Shown here: one piece after another, positions 24,001 through 34,300 of the stretch
How the letters are laid out: every line of letters starts with the position of its first letter
How positions within the stretch are numbered: position 1 is the first letter of the stretch
Assembly: GCA_037893245.1 (NCBI GenBank)
Contig: JBAIAA010000704.1
Location: 1,674,001-1,738,000, forward strand
DNA: 64,000 nt
Direction: 5' to 3'
From: Crossaster papposus
Lineage: Eukaryota; Echinodermata; Asteroidea; Velatida; Solasteridae
Notes under the pieces: generated by a model
Told to the model about the DNA's origin: nothing
The model's database searches: none
Seen by the model: only the letters and a program-made list of their open reading frames with translations
Translations under genes and position numbers: made by a program

Positions 24001-27000
24001 ATTGGGGGTGGTGGGGGGGGGGGGGGGATATTGTAAAGTTGGCTGGTAATTTACCTAAACATTCGTTCAGTAGCAGGGCACATATTGTTTTAATTTCCTC
24101 GCACCAAACCTTTCCATTTGAATGTAGCACTTTTGTAAAATCTTCTGTGTATATTTCAGTGTGCAGTTTACTTACATCACCTTATGATTTGGTATTTTTC
24201 TTGTTTCAACCCTGTCAGCATGATTATTAGACTTCATTCACCGCAAAACCTCGGTACATCAGTTCCTAATTCCTTGGATTTAATGCTTGAATTGAATCCA
24301 TTGACACACTCTCTGTAGTTAAACAAGGTCCGGATATTACAGTGCATCTGAAGAATGAATTCTTGCAGTGTGTCACAAAAATCTGTGAAAAAAAGAGAGA
24401 AAAGATTGTTTTCGTCCATTATTGTGGCATGTCATTAGTGCTAAAATCTTGAGGAACTTCTTTTAACTGTTCTTGCATGTTGACGTGATAATCTCCATTC
24501 AACGTACTAGTACTTGCGGCATCAAATATTCAACAATTAATTGCCAATGAAAATGTCATTATTTCAGAACAAAAATAAGGTAGAAAGTATCGGAAACCGC
24601 TTTGCAGCTTTTTTTTGTCCAAGAAAAAACTGCCGCAAGGTATTTTGCTTTTTGAAGCTTAGATGACAAAACCGGAGGTTTGATAAGAGGGAACATTTAT
24701 TTCAACACTACAACATTTCAATGTTTGTTTTTTAGACCTGTCAATATATAATTAGACCATAGGATGATTGCTGAAAATATTCCAAATTGTAGTGCCCATT
24801 TTGCACCACACAATGTTAACTAACATTTGGTAATTTTTTTGTTAAGTCAACAAACGATGTTGCTTGTAAAGTATGCATATTTATTTGTTTAACGTTAACA
24901 GAAAATGACAATCGTTTCGCGATCTAATTAAATAAATTTTAGGGAAAAGGTACAACACATTATATTATACACTACAAAAGTTTGCTATAAGTATTACATA
25001 ACATTCTATAAATGTGTAGTTTTACAGTTGGGCAACATTCGTATTTGGAATCTACACCCTTGAAACCTACACCAAAATTCATGTGGTGCATTAGTGGGGC
25101 TCACGGAATTCAGGAAATAGTAACATTTTGAGCAATCATCTCTTTTTCCAAATGTCGATGAAGAGTTAATCCGTTTATTTACTGGCCTGTTTTTTGTTTC
25201 TTTTCTCGGTACAGGGTCCACCAGGGAGCGGCGGTCCACCTGGTACGCCCATTATGCCAAGTCCGCAAGGTATGTTCTAAGCTCATGTTTCATTCAAGAG
25301 AACAACTAGTGAAACTACTTGTAGTCACAAAAAACTACCCAGACCTTATGAAAGGACATGCTTAACTGTGAAATACCGCATGCAGAAACTTCTTTACCTC
25401 AATTTGCACATACTTGTATATCGTAAAATCTGGCTGAGCTGTCTGATATTTCTGCAGTGGCTAATATAAATGGTCAGAAAATGTTTAGTCTGCTGACCTC
25501 GGAAAATGCTGTTTGTGTAACCAATCATGGCACCCTTCTGTCCTGATACATTCCGTATGAAAATTTCACTACGTATACTTTAAAAAAAGTATTCTGCTTT
25601 CCACAAAACATGCAGTTGATAATTCCAACAAATTTGGGAAATGAAAAACTTCCAACGAGAGGTCACATTTTTAGTTATACTGAATCCAAAGTTGGCCCAC
25701 TTTAGTCTTCATTTTGCAGGATTGGGTCACTCTGTGCTGTGGTCAGTTGGCCAGGTTCGATTTAATAGTATTGAAGTTGAGAAATATAGAAAATCAATTG
25801 GAATGAGTTCAGAAACTTGGCCAATTGGCCTCTGAATTTTCTGTTGCGCATACTGCTTTCTTTTTAACAGTGACGTCTTACCGACATCTTGCGGTGTTTA
25901 AATGACTTGCCCCAAACAGAAACTTTCTCTACATTTTGCTGACAGTCACTCCCTACAATCAACTTTCAACCCTAACTCCCGACTTGGTTTTACTAATTTT
26001 TACAAACCCATCACTCACTCTGTCTTACATAATGAATGCTTCAGGACCAAATCTGATGAAGTCCACCTCACGTGCTGGTAGATTTTGATGGACTTGGTAC
26101 ACTGGCTTATCTGCAAAAATAGGGGAGGGGTGGTAAAAAGAGTTTGGAAGGTTGGAGTTATTATGTTTCTGTAGCTATCGGCTAGATTGAGACAGAAGAG
26201 AATAGAGTTGTATTCTAGTCCCTACAAGTCTTTCACAAGTCCATCTGTGTCGAGTCGAGTCGAGTCGAGTCGAGTCGAGTCGAGTCGAGTCGAGTCGAGT
26301 CGAGTCGAGTCGAGTCGAGTCGAGTCGAGTCGAGTCGAGTCGAGTCGAGTCGAGTCGAGGGATCACCTTGCACTATTTAATACATTTTGTTGTTGCATTG
26401 TGTAACTGCTTTGTCGTTCAACCATTACTAACTGCTTTTTGCCAATAATTAATCCACTGACTGCATGTTGCTTTGTACATTAAGGTACTCTCTTTTATTG
26501 ATGTAATACTTTGCTCATTTTTTAATCCCGATTATGTAGCCAGGTTTTTCCAAAGATTTTTAGATCCATGTTGATACGTTTTTTGACTAGAAAACTTTAA
26601 CACAACATGAAAGTAAGAGCTAACTAGATTCTGTATATTTAGCTTGTAAATGTTTTGTGTCTTGTATCCTAAGAACCCTTCTTTTCTTTTTAAGGGAGAA
26701 ATGGTTTTTATTACTGATACGTCTTTGAACAGTTTTTATCAGTTGAGAATGCAGTAATTACATGTAAAGTGAAGCTTTAATTCAGGCTATTGTAATTTGT
26801 TTAGGTAAAAATAGTAACTATACCCCCGATTTGAAGTCAGAAAGATGGATTTTATTTTTACAATAATTAAATGGAAAGAAAGAAAAAGAAATTTATTCTG
26901 GACAAAGTTGGATTTTCAAATCTAAAAAAAGTTTTTTCAGACATTTAGAATCGCGTAAAAGTTGAGGACCCCTGACCGTCTGTACATGGTAACAAGCTTC

Positions 27001-30000
27001 AGCCACCAGCTTCTAACAAACATTGCAAATTATGATTTTCTTTTTCTCTCCGATCATCGGACGCTCCAAATGCTTTTTTTTATTGTACAACTCGACAGCA
27101 ACAATAACAACCTCATGCCAATGCCTTGTTTATTTTTGTTTCCAAAAACCATTGCTTCTGCAAAGGGCACAGGTGTATGTTTGGTTTTTTTTCTCCATGC
27201 TTCATCAATATTCACTCTACTGGCAAAGCGATTTTGTCACCTCGAGTAACAAATTACTAATGGATTAAGGAAAAAAAATGTTGAGTGAGTTGAAACTTTC
27301 AGAAGAACCGAACAAACATGCCAACATTCTTGAGACGGTTTGTGCAAATTGTTCTCAAGGAGGCAAGTTGGGAAGTTTTTCTTTCTAATAAATAAGCACT
27401 TGAAAAAAATATGTCTAAGTTTTCAATGCATTTCAGATGTTATGTGTATTAACCTTGCTCGTAAAATTATGAGGAAAAAAATAACCGATGGAGAAAATTC
27501 GGATCACTTTAAAATAGCAGATTAAAAAGAATGACACTAAGATTACAATTTGAACAAAAGATAAAATAGTAAGTGATTTTTGTGGTTCCAATATCACTTT
27601 CAAAAACATTATCATCAACAAAATTTGGATTCAAATTTACCCTCAGGCAAACCCCAAAACATAACCGCTGTATAAATGTGGTTGGGGTCGTACTTACAAA
27701 TTGTTAAAAAAACTGTTAAAACTTTTTGGAAGGTCTCCCTTATGTTTTGCACACACTTTGCAATCGAGGACTTTCTTTCATTTTTGGACCCTATTGTCCT
27801 CTATTGTTCCACGTCAACTATTTGAATGCGAATATGCAAACTCAAATCAAATGTTAATTTTCTTTAGTTCATATAAAGCCAAAAGTTAAAAAACTATGGC
27901 AACCATCATCTTTAAGATTACTCAACCACAAAAGGGCCTACGGGTACGTGCACTAAAAATACATTTTATACACACACATGCAAATGAGGCATTGATTAGC
28001 AGAGATTTGATACCAGGCTGTTTTTGTACACAGGCAATCCACAGGCTATGTCCTCCGACAGACGTATGTCACAGGGTAGCTCAAGAAGAGGTGATCCAAA
28101 AACTTCCCATCTTTATGACTTCAAATTGAACCCATTTTCCCCCACATTTTTTCTCTCAATTAAATCAAAGTGAGATTTTAGTGCATCCAGAAGACATTTG
28201 TACTGTAGGTTTTTTGTCTCTAAGTTGTCAGGATAGTATTAGGATTATTGTCACTTGTATTTGAATGTCGTCACAAGTAGATCGCAAGTTCAAGTTTCAA
28301 TTCAGATTCAGTTTAACAGGGATTAAACGATGACGAAGGAATGATTTTGTAACGTGCAGGGATGTTGTTGAGCCAATCACGTCTCAATAGATCTAAGACA
28401 CGGTGACGTCACTTCTTTGAGTCCATCACGTCTCAATAGACCTAAGACACGATGACGTCACACCTTGTTTCCTATGGGAGCTTGGTGACACTTTTAAGGA
28501 GACCCTTTCTCCTCTTTTTATTGGTTCACCTTAAAACATTTCGTTTAGACTAGCAAGTTGTTTTTTGGGGGTACCTGTAGTTGATAAGGTTGATGTTTGA
28601 GGATTTGCCCTTTCTCATAACTGTTAAATATGTACCCTATGTTTGTTGTTTAGATTCAACCAACTCGAGTGACAACATGTACACAATGATGAAACCAGTA
28701 CCAAGCAGCGGCAACATGGGGCCAGGGGTAGGTATTTATAGACGATGACATCATGATCTATTTTGACATCAAATAGTCCGGCGCCAGTCGTAAAAGTGAC
28801 AATTAAAAACAGGACAATGGTTTGTTGGCTTGTTGCAGTTCGTTGCATTTAACGGGATTCTCATAAGGTCTGTAGATCCTTTGCGTTGTAGCCATTTTTG
28901 TGGTCTGTTCTGTTGTTGGCTTGTTGCACAGGGATATGTAAACAAATGCTTTCAAGATGGCTGCTGAATGCACAAGATCTATTAAGACATTGTGCAGGTT
29001 TGTTTTTTAATGGCGTATTTGAAACTGAAGTTTGGATTAATTTCTGTGCGTGATGTGTTACAATTTCTTCTGTTTATGCTTGATTATTTGTTTGTGTTTG
29101 TTTGTTTGTTAGAATTTCCCAATGGGATCGGGACCCGACGGCCCAATGCCCATGGGATCGCAGGACATTCCTCCAGTAATGAACGGTAAGTCCAAAAGGA
29201 AAGAGATATTAAACAAATTCAGCATTTGGGATTCAACTGCAGAATAGGAAACTGTATCATTATGACCAGTGTAGTATGAAACAAAAGACTCCAAATGGAA
29301 GTAATCATGGGACACATTAAGGGGGAGGGGGGTGGTATGTGTTTTGCAGGGTTACGACTTGAACAAAGTAACGTTCACATTTCCCAAATCGTTTACAAGT
29401 TTGATCCATGGAGGTTTTCAATTAAATTAGAGTTGTGAAGTCATTACAAGCCGGTTGCACGCTAACCACAATGCCTTGAGTTTCAGGAGTTGCTCTCAAC
29501 TTGTACCATCATGATCGCATTCAAAGGTCATTTGAGGTCAAGTTGAATATGCGAAAGTAGGCGAGACTCTTTGTTCGAGAACCATCCTCAGATTTACTTC
29601 CAGCTTTTAATACTTAAGATGAGTTCTTCTTGATTGGTATTCAATGCTTAGGTGAGATGGACGGTATGCCGAAGAGTTCGCCAGCAAGCAATCAAGGCCC
29701 CGGCGGGCCAGGAACGCCCAGAGAAGATAACGGGGATATGAGCGGCCAGTTGTTTCCAAACTTCCAAGATAACGTAAGTCTTTTCAAACCTCTGCATAGC
29801 GGCAATTCTGCAGATTTATTAAAATATCAATGACCAAATGTAACAATGGTCCAAATGCCGCACATTTTAAAACTGTATTTATTTGAAATATATCTATATA
29901 TTCGTTGACAGTGTTTTATACTTTGGCTGTTACCATTAACACACCGAAATGAAGTAAATCCTTGGTTATCCACAAGTCTAAATTAGTGGAAAGCACTACT

Positions 30001-30420
30001 TGTTGGTGCATAATTTTGTTCAATTTTACTGGCTGAAAGCTGAGCCATTTAAGACTGGTTCATACTTCGTGAAAGTAAATGCGATATATATTTGACGTCA
30101 CAAAGCATTTGCTGCGAACATTTGCCGGAGTTGTAATGTCTCTAACTTTTGCAAAAACCTGTCGTGACGTCACAAATTTGCATTTGCGTTTACGTTGAGT
30201 ATGAACTGGTCTTAAGAATGACTGCAACAGAATGCGTGCATCGTGCAGAAGTTGAGATAACCATCTTCCGTTTCTCTCCCTCTCTGATGTTGTGAATCAC
30301 CAGGACCAGAACGAGTCAGCGGCGATACTTAAGATTAAAGAAACAATGCAGGAGGAGGCCAAGAGATTTGAGAAGGAGACCCCTGGCGAACACCCCGACT
30401 ACTTTATGCATCAACCCTAG
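20969..30420 (+). CDS. SSBP3: Ssdp/SSBP-family single-stranded DNA-binding protein (3' part, nine exons)
   Basis: Partial gene of the SSBP2/3/4 (Drosophila Ssdp) family: nuclear co-regulators that bind and stabilise LDB/CLIM adaptors in LIM-homeodomain complexes. Coding segments 20969-21030, 21282-21364, 22592-22628, 23367-23402, 25215-25269, 28654-28727, 29113-29185, 29652-29773 and 30304-30420 total 659 nt (219 residues) and join in phase throughout with GT-AG introns. Family landmarks in order: GHPSMGGPMPRM, QNYGGGMRPP, PGGRPWNPN, GPPGTPIMPSP, DSTNSSDNMYTMM, NFPMGSGPDGPM, PGTPRED. The LisH/LUFS N terminus (about 140 residues in vertebrates) is missing and probably left of the window. The C terminus (DQNESAAILKIKETMQEE to HQP) is unlike the vertebrate SPSMTMSV ending. 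Which vertebrate paralogue is closest cannot be decided here; invertebrates usually have one copy. Confidence 0.93.
21057..21119 (+). repeat. Intronic copy of a sequence inverted in the 3'UTR
   Basis: About 62 bp just inside the intron after the first Ssdp exon. It is about 85% identical to the reverse complement of 30665-30724 in the Ssdp 3'UTR. The 20-bp core GCTTGAAATTACACACGAGT (21082-21101) is exact. Confidence 0.8.
21282..21364 (+). CDS. SSBP3: Ssdp exon (QNYGGGMRPP segment)
   Basis: Acceptor CTCGCTTTACAG, donor AT|GTAAGT. Encodes NGSFSPQNYGGGMRPPPGS then MPGGMPLPM (last codon shared with the next exon). A second acceptor-like sequence TTCTCCCCACAG ends at 21302 inside the exon; its use would drop seven residues (NGSFSPQ) in frame. 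Confidence 0.93.
21365..22591 (+). other. Ssdp intron with SINE-like fragment and MITE family B copy
   Basis: No exon seen. A tRNA-like B-box (TTGTGGGTTCGAATCC) at about 21535-21550 suggests a SINE remnant. A family B MITE copy lies at 22261-22476. Confidence 0.5.
22261..22476. mobile_element. MITE family B copy in Ssdp intron
   Basis: Left GGGGTCAATGTCATAAAAC, right GTTTTATGAAATTGGCCC, inverted ends. The internal TTTTGGCTGGTAACCTG and GCTAAGACAAATTTTGTGC blocks are shared with 60717-60961. Confidence 0.7.
22592..22628 (+). CDS. SSBP3: Ssdp micro-exon (PGGRPWNPN)
   Basis: Acceptor TTTGTTTTTAG, donor TCG|GTATGA (less usual). Thirty-seven bases: one base completes a Met codon, then PGGRPWNPNTSS, matching the vertebrate GGGRPWPNPTN region. 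Confidence 0.9.
23102..23142. repeat. Perfect 18-bp hairpin in Ssdp intron
   Basis: TTGTCATAAGCCATGTGT, a 5-base loop ATCAG, then the exact complement ACACATGGCTTATGACAA. The stem ends abruptly on both sides (A opposite A). Confidence 0.9.
23367..23402 (+). CDS. SSBP3: Ssdp micro-exon (INYSRASPGGFV)
   Basis: Acceptor TTTCTAATGTAG, donor GTT|GTAAGT; 36 bases, twelve whole codons INYSRASPGGFV, corresponding to SIPYSSASPGNYV in vertebrate proteins. Being a phase-0 cassette, it could be skipped without a frameshift. Confidence 0.9.
23403..25214 (+). other. Ssdp intron with C/A homopolymer tract
   Basis: No exon seen. A mixed run of C and A blocks at about 23671-23775 looks like repeat slippage or a tract hard to assemble, and there is a G run near 24011-24027. 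The frames across these runs are not genes. Confidence 0.6.
25215..25269 (+). CDS. SSBP3: Ssdp exon (GPPGTPIMPSP)
   Basis: Acceptor CTCGGTACAG, donor CAAG|GTATGT. Encodes GPPGSGGPPGTPIMPSPQ; the segment GGPPGTPIMPSP is one of the most conserved words of the family and makes the identification firm. Confidence 0.95.
26203..26249 (-). mobile_element. hAT-type MITE end fragment, reverse orientation
   Basis: AGAGTTGTATTCTAGTCCCT is the complement of the right end of the full copy at 52734-52948 with one change, followed by ACAAGTCTTTCACAAGTCC, also element sequence. The rest of the element is replaced by a pentanucleotide array. Confidence 0.65.
26250..26360 (+). repeat. (CGAGT)n microsatellite, about 22 copies
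   Basis: Uninterrupted CGAGT pentamers with almost no variation, starting inside the hAT-MITE fragment, whose terminus contains GTCGAGTCC. Open frames here (Asp-Ser-Thr-Arg-Leu or Ser-Arg-Val-Glu repeats) are by-products. Confidence 0.95.
28373..28470 (+). promoter_or_regulatory. Duplicated 49-bp segment with perfect CRE sites
   Basis: Two tandem copies of a segment reading AATCACGTCTCAATAGA then CTAAGACACGGTGACGTCAC (variants T/C and G/A). Each carries a perfect TGACGTCA palindrome (28404-28411 and 28453-28460), the CREB/ATF consensus. This lies about 190 bp upstream of the 28654 exon. Enhancer activity is inference. Confidence 0.5.
28654..28727 (+). CDS. SSBP3: Ssdp exon (DSTNSSDNMYTMM)
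   Basis: Acceptor GTTTGTTGTTTAG, donor GGG|GTAGGT. Encodes (D)STNSSDNMYTMMKPVPSSG then NMGPG, matching ADSTNSGDNMYTLMN of vertebrate SSBPs; highly diagnostic. Confidence 0.95.
28728..29112 (+). other. Ssdp intron
   Basis: 385 bp, nothing recognised except a TTTG-rich pyrimidine tract before the next acceptor. Confidence 0.6.
29113..29185 (+). CDS. SSBP3: Ssdp exon (NFPMGSGPDGPM)
   Basis: Acceptor TTTGTTTGTTAG, donor AACG|GTAAGT. Encodes NFPMGSGPDGPMPMGSQDI then PPVMN; corresponds to NFPMGPGSDGPMGG of vertebrates. Confidence 0.94.
29186..29651 (+). other. Ssdp intron
   Basis: 466 bp, nothing recognised beyond a G-rich patch near 29319-29332. Confidence 0.6.
29652..29773 (+). CDS. SSBP3: Ssdp exon (KSSPAS...PGTPRED)
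   Basis: Acceptor TCAATGCTTAG, donor AAC|GTAAGT. Encodes (G)EMDGMPKSSPASNQGPGG then PGTPREDNGDMSGQLFPNFQ DN; matches the vertebrate KNSPNN...PGTPRDDGE region. Failure to splice would give a short alternative tail ending about 20 residues into the intron. Confidence 0.94.
29774..30303 (+). other. Last Ssdp intron, carrying a MITE
   Basis: 530 bp; contains the inverted-repeat element 30049-30215 (listed) and a pyrimidine tract before the terminal exon acceptor TGAATCACCAG. Confidence 0.65.
30049..30215. mobile_element. MITE family D copy (AAGACTGGTTCATAC termini)
   Basis: Left TTAAGACTGGTTCATACTTC, right GAGTATGAACTGGTCTTAA, near-perfect inverted ends, with inverted GACGTCACAAA blocks inside. 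A second copy with the same order of blocks starts at about 63836 and runs off the window. Non-coding. Confidence 0.75.
30304..30420 (+). CDS. SSBP3: Ssdp terminal exon, lysine/glutamate-rich C terminus
   Basis: Acceptor GTTGTGAATCACCAG; 38 codons then TAG. Encodes DQNESAAILKIKETMQEE, AKRFEKETPGEHPDYFMHQP. The phase continues exactly from the previous exon. It lacks the SPSMTMSV ending that I know from vertebrate SSBP2/3/4 and instead predicts a charged amphipathic helix followed by a short tail. Confidence 0.88.
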   Translation, partial: DQNESAAILKIKETMQEEAKRFEKETPGEHPDYFMHQP

Positions 30421-30860
30421 CCACACGCCCACGGAGACACCCATGCATACACCCACCCGCAGCTAAGCCCCCACGTATCCCCCCCCCCCCCCCCCCCCTG
30501 TATTTCTCTTGGCAACGCGCCAGCGCTGAACCAATGACTTGAGATATCCTGGTGCTGCGACACGTTTATATCTGTCACATGGTCAATTCTGATAGAGGGT
30601 TGTCAACGCTTTGGCTTTGCTGAGCAAACGCAGCGGCCGTTGTGAATCCTTACAAGGTACATGTGCAGCCACTTCCTATGGACTCGTGTGTAATTTCAAG
30701 CCACAGCCAAGTAATTCGACATGGCCTTAGGCACGATTGATGAGTCTGGTACCTTGACACTCTAGTACACAGTCGATCACATCAGTTCTCAGGTTGACAT
30801 GGCAACCCACGGGAGGAATTGGTCATGTGACTATTAAATAAAGAAAACTAGCAGCCAAGT
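30421..30860 (+). other. Ssdp 3' untranslated region (start)
   Basis: Follows the stop codon. Contains an 18-C run at about 30480-30498, the inverted match to the intron copy at 21057-21119 (30665-30724), and a polyadenylation signal AATAAA at 30838-30843, just before an inserted long-TIR element. The true 3' end is not determined; another AATAAA lies near 32228. Confidence 0.6.
30838..30843 (+). terminator. Candidate polyadenylation signal of Ssdp
   Basis: Canonical AATAAA about 420 bp after the stop codon, the first on this strand in the 3' flank. Cleavage would fall at or inside the adjacent 30858-31312 element. Confidence 0.45.
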
Positions 30861-31312
30861 TGAGAATAGTCTGCCAAAGACCACCGTATTCGACAATGCG
30901 CCGCTAACGACACAGTTTATAGTCCAGCTCCTTTGATTGCACAGTGGTCTTTGCAAATTTGACCATTAGAAATCACAGCTTCTGCACGCAGTCAACTACC
31001 CATTCAGCGGTCGTGCTGGTCTGCGTTGCATATCTAATGAGCGCTGCTTTACAAAGTAATTTTGTGCGTGCACGGAGTACGTGTTGATAATCGCATTTCT
31101 GCGATCGCTGATTGGCTTCCTGGGAAAGCCTGCGGAGAAATAAGGAAAAAGATAAACTGCTAGATACAGTTTGCAAAGACGACTGAGTGAGTTAGGGAGC
31201 TGGTCTATAATGTGTAGTTAGCGGCAGGCGTGTGCACTGCATGGAAAGAATATGTGATGTGCACCATTAAATATTGAATGCGTTCGTCTTTGGCAAAGAC
31301 TTAAGTTGAGAA
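30858..31312. mobile_element. Long-TIR element with 10-bp target duplication (MULE-like)
   Basis: AAGTTGAGAA is repeated exactly at 30858-30867 and 31303-31312. Between them the termini TAGTCTGCCAAAGACCACCG and (complemented right end) AAGTCTTTGCCAAAGACGAA are inverted, with further inverted blocks such as GCCGCTAAC(G/T)ACACA and ATAG(T/A)CCAGCTCC. A 9-10-bp duplication plus long TIRs suggests a Mutator-like non-autonomous element. Confidence 0.75.
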
Positions 31313-34300
31313 AAAATTAAAAAACCAGCTGAGACAATAGACGACGCATGACCCTCTCGACCTTTGAACTTTGACACCGACTTCCAAGCTGCGTGCAAAC
31401 CACAAAAGTATTCATCAAAAAGGTGTTAAAACAAGTATGACGAAGTATTGAATGTCGATCGGATGTCAACACTACAAAATATTTTTCAAATCCCACCTGA
31501 AAGTTGGTTTGAACATATCCACATCTATTTTGTTTGTTTTTTAATACTGAAATTGTTCATGGGAATTGACACTAGTAGATTTCTATGTGTATAATTATGC
31601 TAAACATTTAATTCTGTTAACATTGCCACAATGAAATACCCACCCTTGGTAAATGCTGTTTACATTTTACAACTCTATCCACCAGTATTCAAAAAAAAGT
31701 TGTAAGACTTAATACATTTTCAGTTTTAGTAATATCATTTCACCATAACTTTAGGAAAGAAAAAAACTTAAAAGCCAAATTAATTTGAAGCCATTTTCAG
31801 TTTTTGCTTGTGGGGTTAGACATAAAGCCTTTAGCAGAACTTGCTTTAAGAGAATTCATTAAAATGAAGTGGCCTGAAAAAGTTTCTAAAAAAATACTTA
31901 TTCAAATTATTCATCCACTACGTATTCAAAACGCTACTTCTTAAAAATGTAATACAAATACGTATTTCAAAAAGACGTATACGTATTTAAATTTTTAGTA
32001 TTTGTCTTTTTCATACAGTATGTGGGGTAAAGGGTTCTTATAAGATACGAGAGTACCTTATAAACCTTGTTAGGTATGTTTAGGACGGGATGGATCTTGA
32101 AACAATATCTAGACATTGCAGCTATTTTCAGAAAGACTAAACGTACGATATCCGACTCTTAGACTGCATCAGAAACCGCCTGTACATAGTTTATAGTTTA
32201 TAAACATATCACAACACCGCCTCTGCAAATAAAAAACCTAATATGCATTCCTTGCACCAATTCTGGGGTTTTTAGAGTTTTTTATTATCACATAAAGCCC
32301 TTTTTAAAACATCAGACCCCTCGAAATTCGGCCCTGGAGGCCAAGATCCCTTCCACCCCCCAAGAAAGAAAAAACATTTTAATCAAGATGCTGGTGACAT
32401 CTTGTAATCATCTTGTTATAAAACTTGTAATGGTTTTTTTTATCATAAATCTCACCCCTAAAAAAAGTGGTAGCTTTTACCCCACCTTATTGAAAATACT
32501 ACTACGCATTTGTCAGAGGAACATACATCGGCAGCTCAACAAAATGAGAGATTATGGGGATTAAGTCGAGAATTTATTGGGCTGTCCCCACTTTAATGAC
32601 GCAATTTGCACTTATGTCTAAGAAATGCAATAAGTATTGTGAGGTGCCCAACATTATTTCTTAGCTGGGAGAGGGGGGGGGGGGGTCAAGAACATTCAGC
32701 GATTTAAAGAAAGTTGAGGTATTCAAGTAAATGGAGACTTAGAAATATGGGCCGGAGACGATGAGTTCCCACCTTTTTAAGATATTTAATAAGAAATGAG
32801 CTATGAACAAATGAAAGTACAATAGATACATATCAAATTCTTTAGCATCAGCAACATCAGTGGAAGACTATTCTGATATTATTTTAATTTTTTTTATTCA
32901 GCAAACAGAATCCTGTTTTTGAAGATTAATATCAAGTTCACAAGTTCAGAGTAATTGATCATTGTCGGGAATATCAAATATTTGTTTTCGTCTAGGAACA
33001 ATGAAACAAAGAAATTAAGTAGCAGTTTTGGGCCAAGAAGTGCACAGAATTGACATCTTTACTAACGGTCAGTATTTAGTATTCAGAGAGAAACGATGAG
33101 CGAGTTGCAAGAAATATGGGAGCACTAGGACTAGGGGAGCACTAGGACTAGGCAGCAGACGAAATAGACAGAATTCTATCGCTGGGAACAAGTAACAATT
33201 CTTCGGCATTCCCGTAACAATTTTATACCCCTTTGTAAAACAGACATGACAGGGGAATGCGTATGTGTACAAAATTTGTACTAAGTGTTATTTGTAGTAT
33301 ATGACAGAGAAGAAAAAAAGTGACAAAAGTTCCTTTATTTAATGATGATGATTATTATTATTATAAACGATATCACTGTTTGGTAACATGTTCATGTATA
33401 TGTTAGAAAGATGTGTGGAGAAATTGTCCCTGTTTCTTTATTCTGTTGTAGAATTTTCTAGACTTTTGTGAATTTTTTGGTTCCTTTTTTTTTTTTTTTG
33501 GAGCGAAAAGTAAGAGGTAAATGAGCAGGGATCGGGGAATGTAAAAGAACTTGAGAAAGGAGTGGGATTGGGGTAATCTATTCATAAATTTTAAGGGGAA
33601 AAGTAAATAAGAGAAATAAAAAATGATTATAATTATTATTATTATTGGAGGTACATGTAGGTAGTTGGTTCTGTCCGAAAAAATATGTGGGGTACGTTTT
33701 ATCTTTTAGCAATTTCTTTTTCTTCATCTTGTAATTTGCTTCTTTTGTTAACATTACCATAGATTCTTAGCTTTGTCTCACTAGCACTGCTTTGTATGTA
33801 AACTGCTTACTGTATGTATTGTATGAACAATGAAGTAATTCATGCGTTCAGTTTAAAGAGTTTAAAGAGTTTCCAGGGTCTGAAGATTTTTGTTGATTTT
33901 GTTTTCTTACAAATGTTTGAGTAATCATTTCAGGGGTGTCTAATCAACGTTGCATGTTTTGGGGGGGAATGTTTGACAGTCATTTGCATCTGGTATATGT
34001 TCATTGTAATTGCTTCCATCTGCAAATATTTGGACATATTTATTATTTATGAGTTAAGATGTTCTTGTCATCTAATAAGCCATTTACAAGTTAAGTTTGA
34101 ATAACATCTGGTAAGCATGACTTGCTCAAAATGCTTGGCACATTTAAACTTTGAATTCACCAGACCTACAATGTACAAGACTGTTACTATATCCCGTGAT
34201 TCGAGGCAAGCTTTTTTATCTTGCCCCGAATCACGTGTTCTCGTAACAGTTTCTGGAGAATAATTCTGAATTCTCCGTAACTGGAGAATTCAAAGCTTAA

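Larger units (their letters stand above)
25270..28653 (+). other. Longest Ssdp intron in the window
   Basis: No further exon needed: flanking phases match. Contains a hAT-MITE fragment with a CGAGT microsatellite (26203-26360) and a duplicated CRE-containing segment (28373-28470), both listed. The rest is AT-rich with nothing recognised. Confidence 0.55.

Noticed and set aside
26175-26405. Repeat-peptide frames on both strands
   Set aside because: Translation of the (CGAGT)n microsatellite.
29630-29833. 67-codon plus frame as a separate gene
   Set aside because: It is an Ssdp exon read through its donor into the intron.
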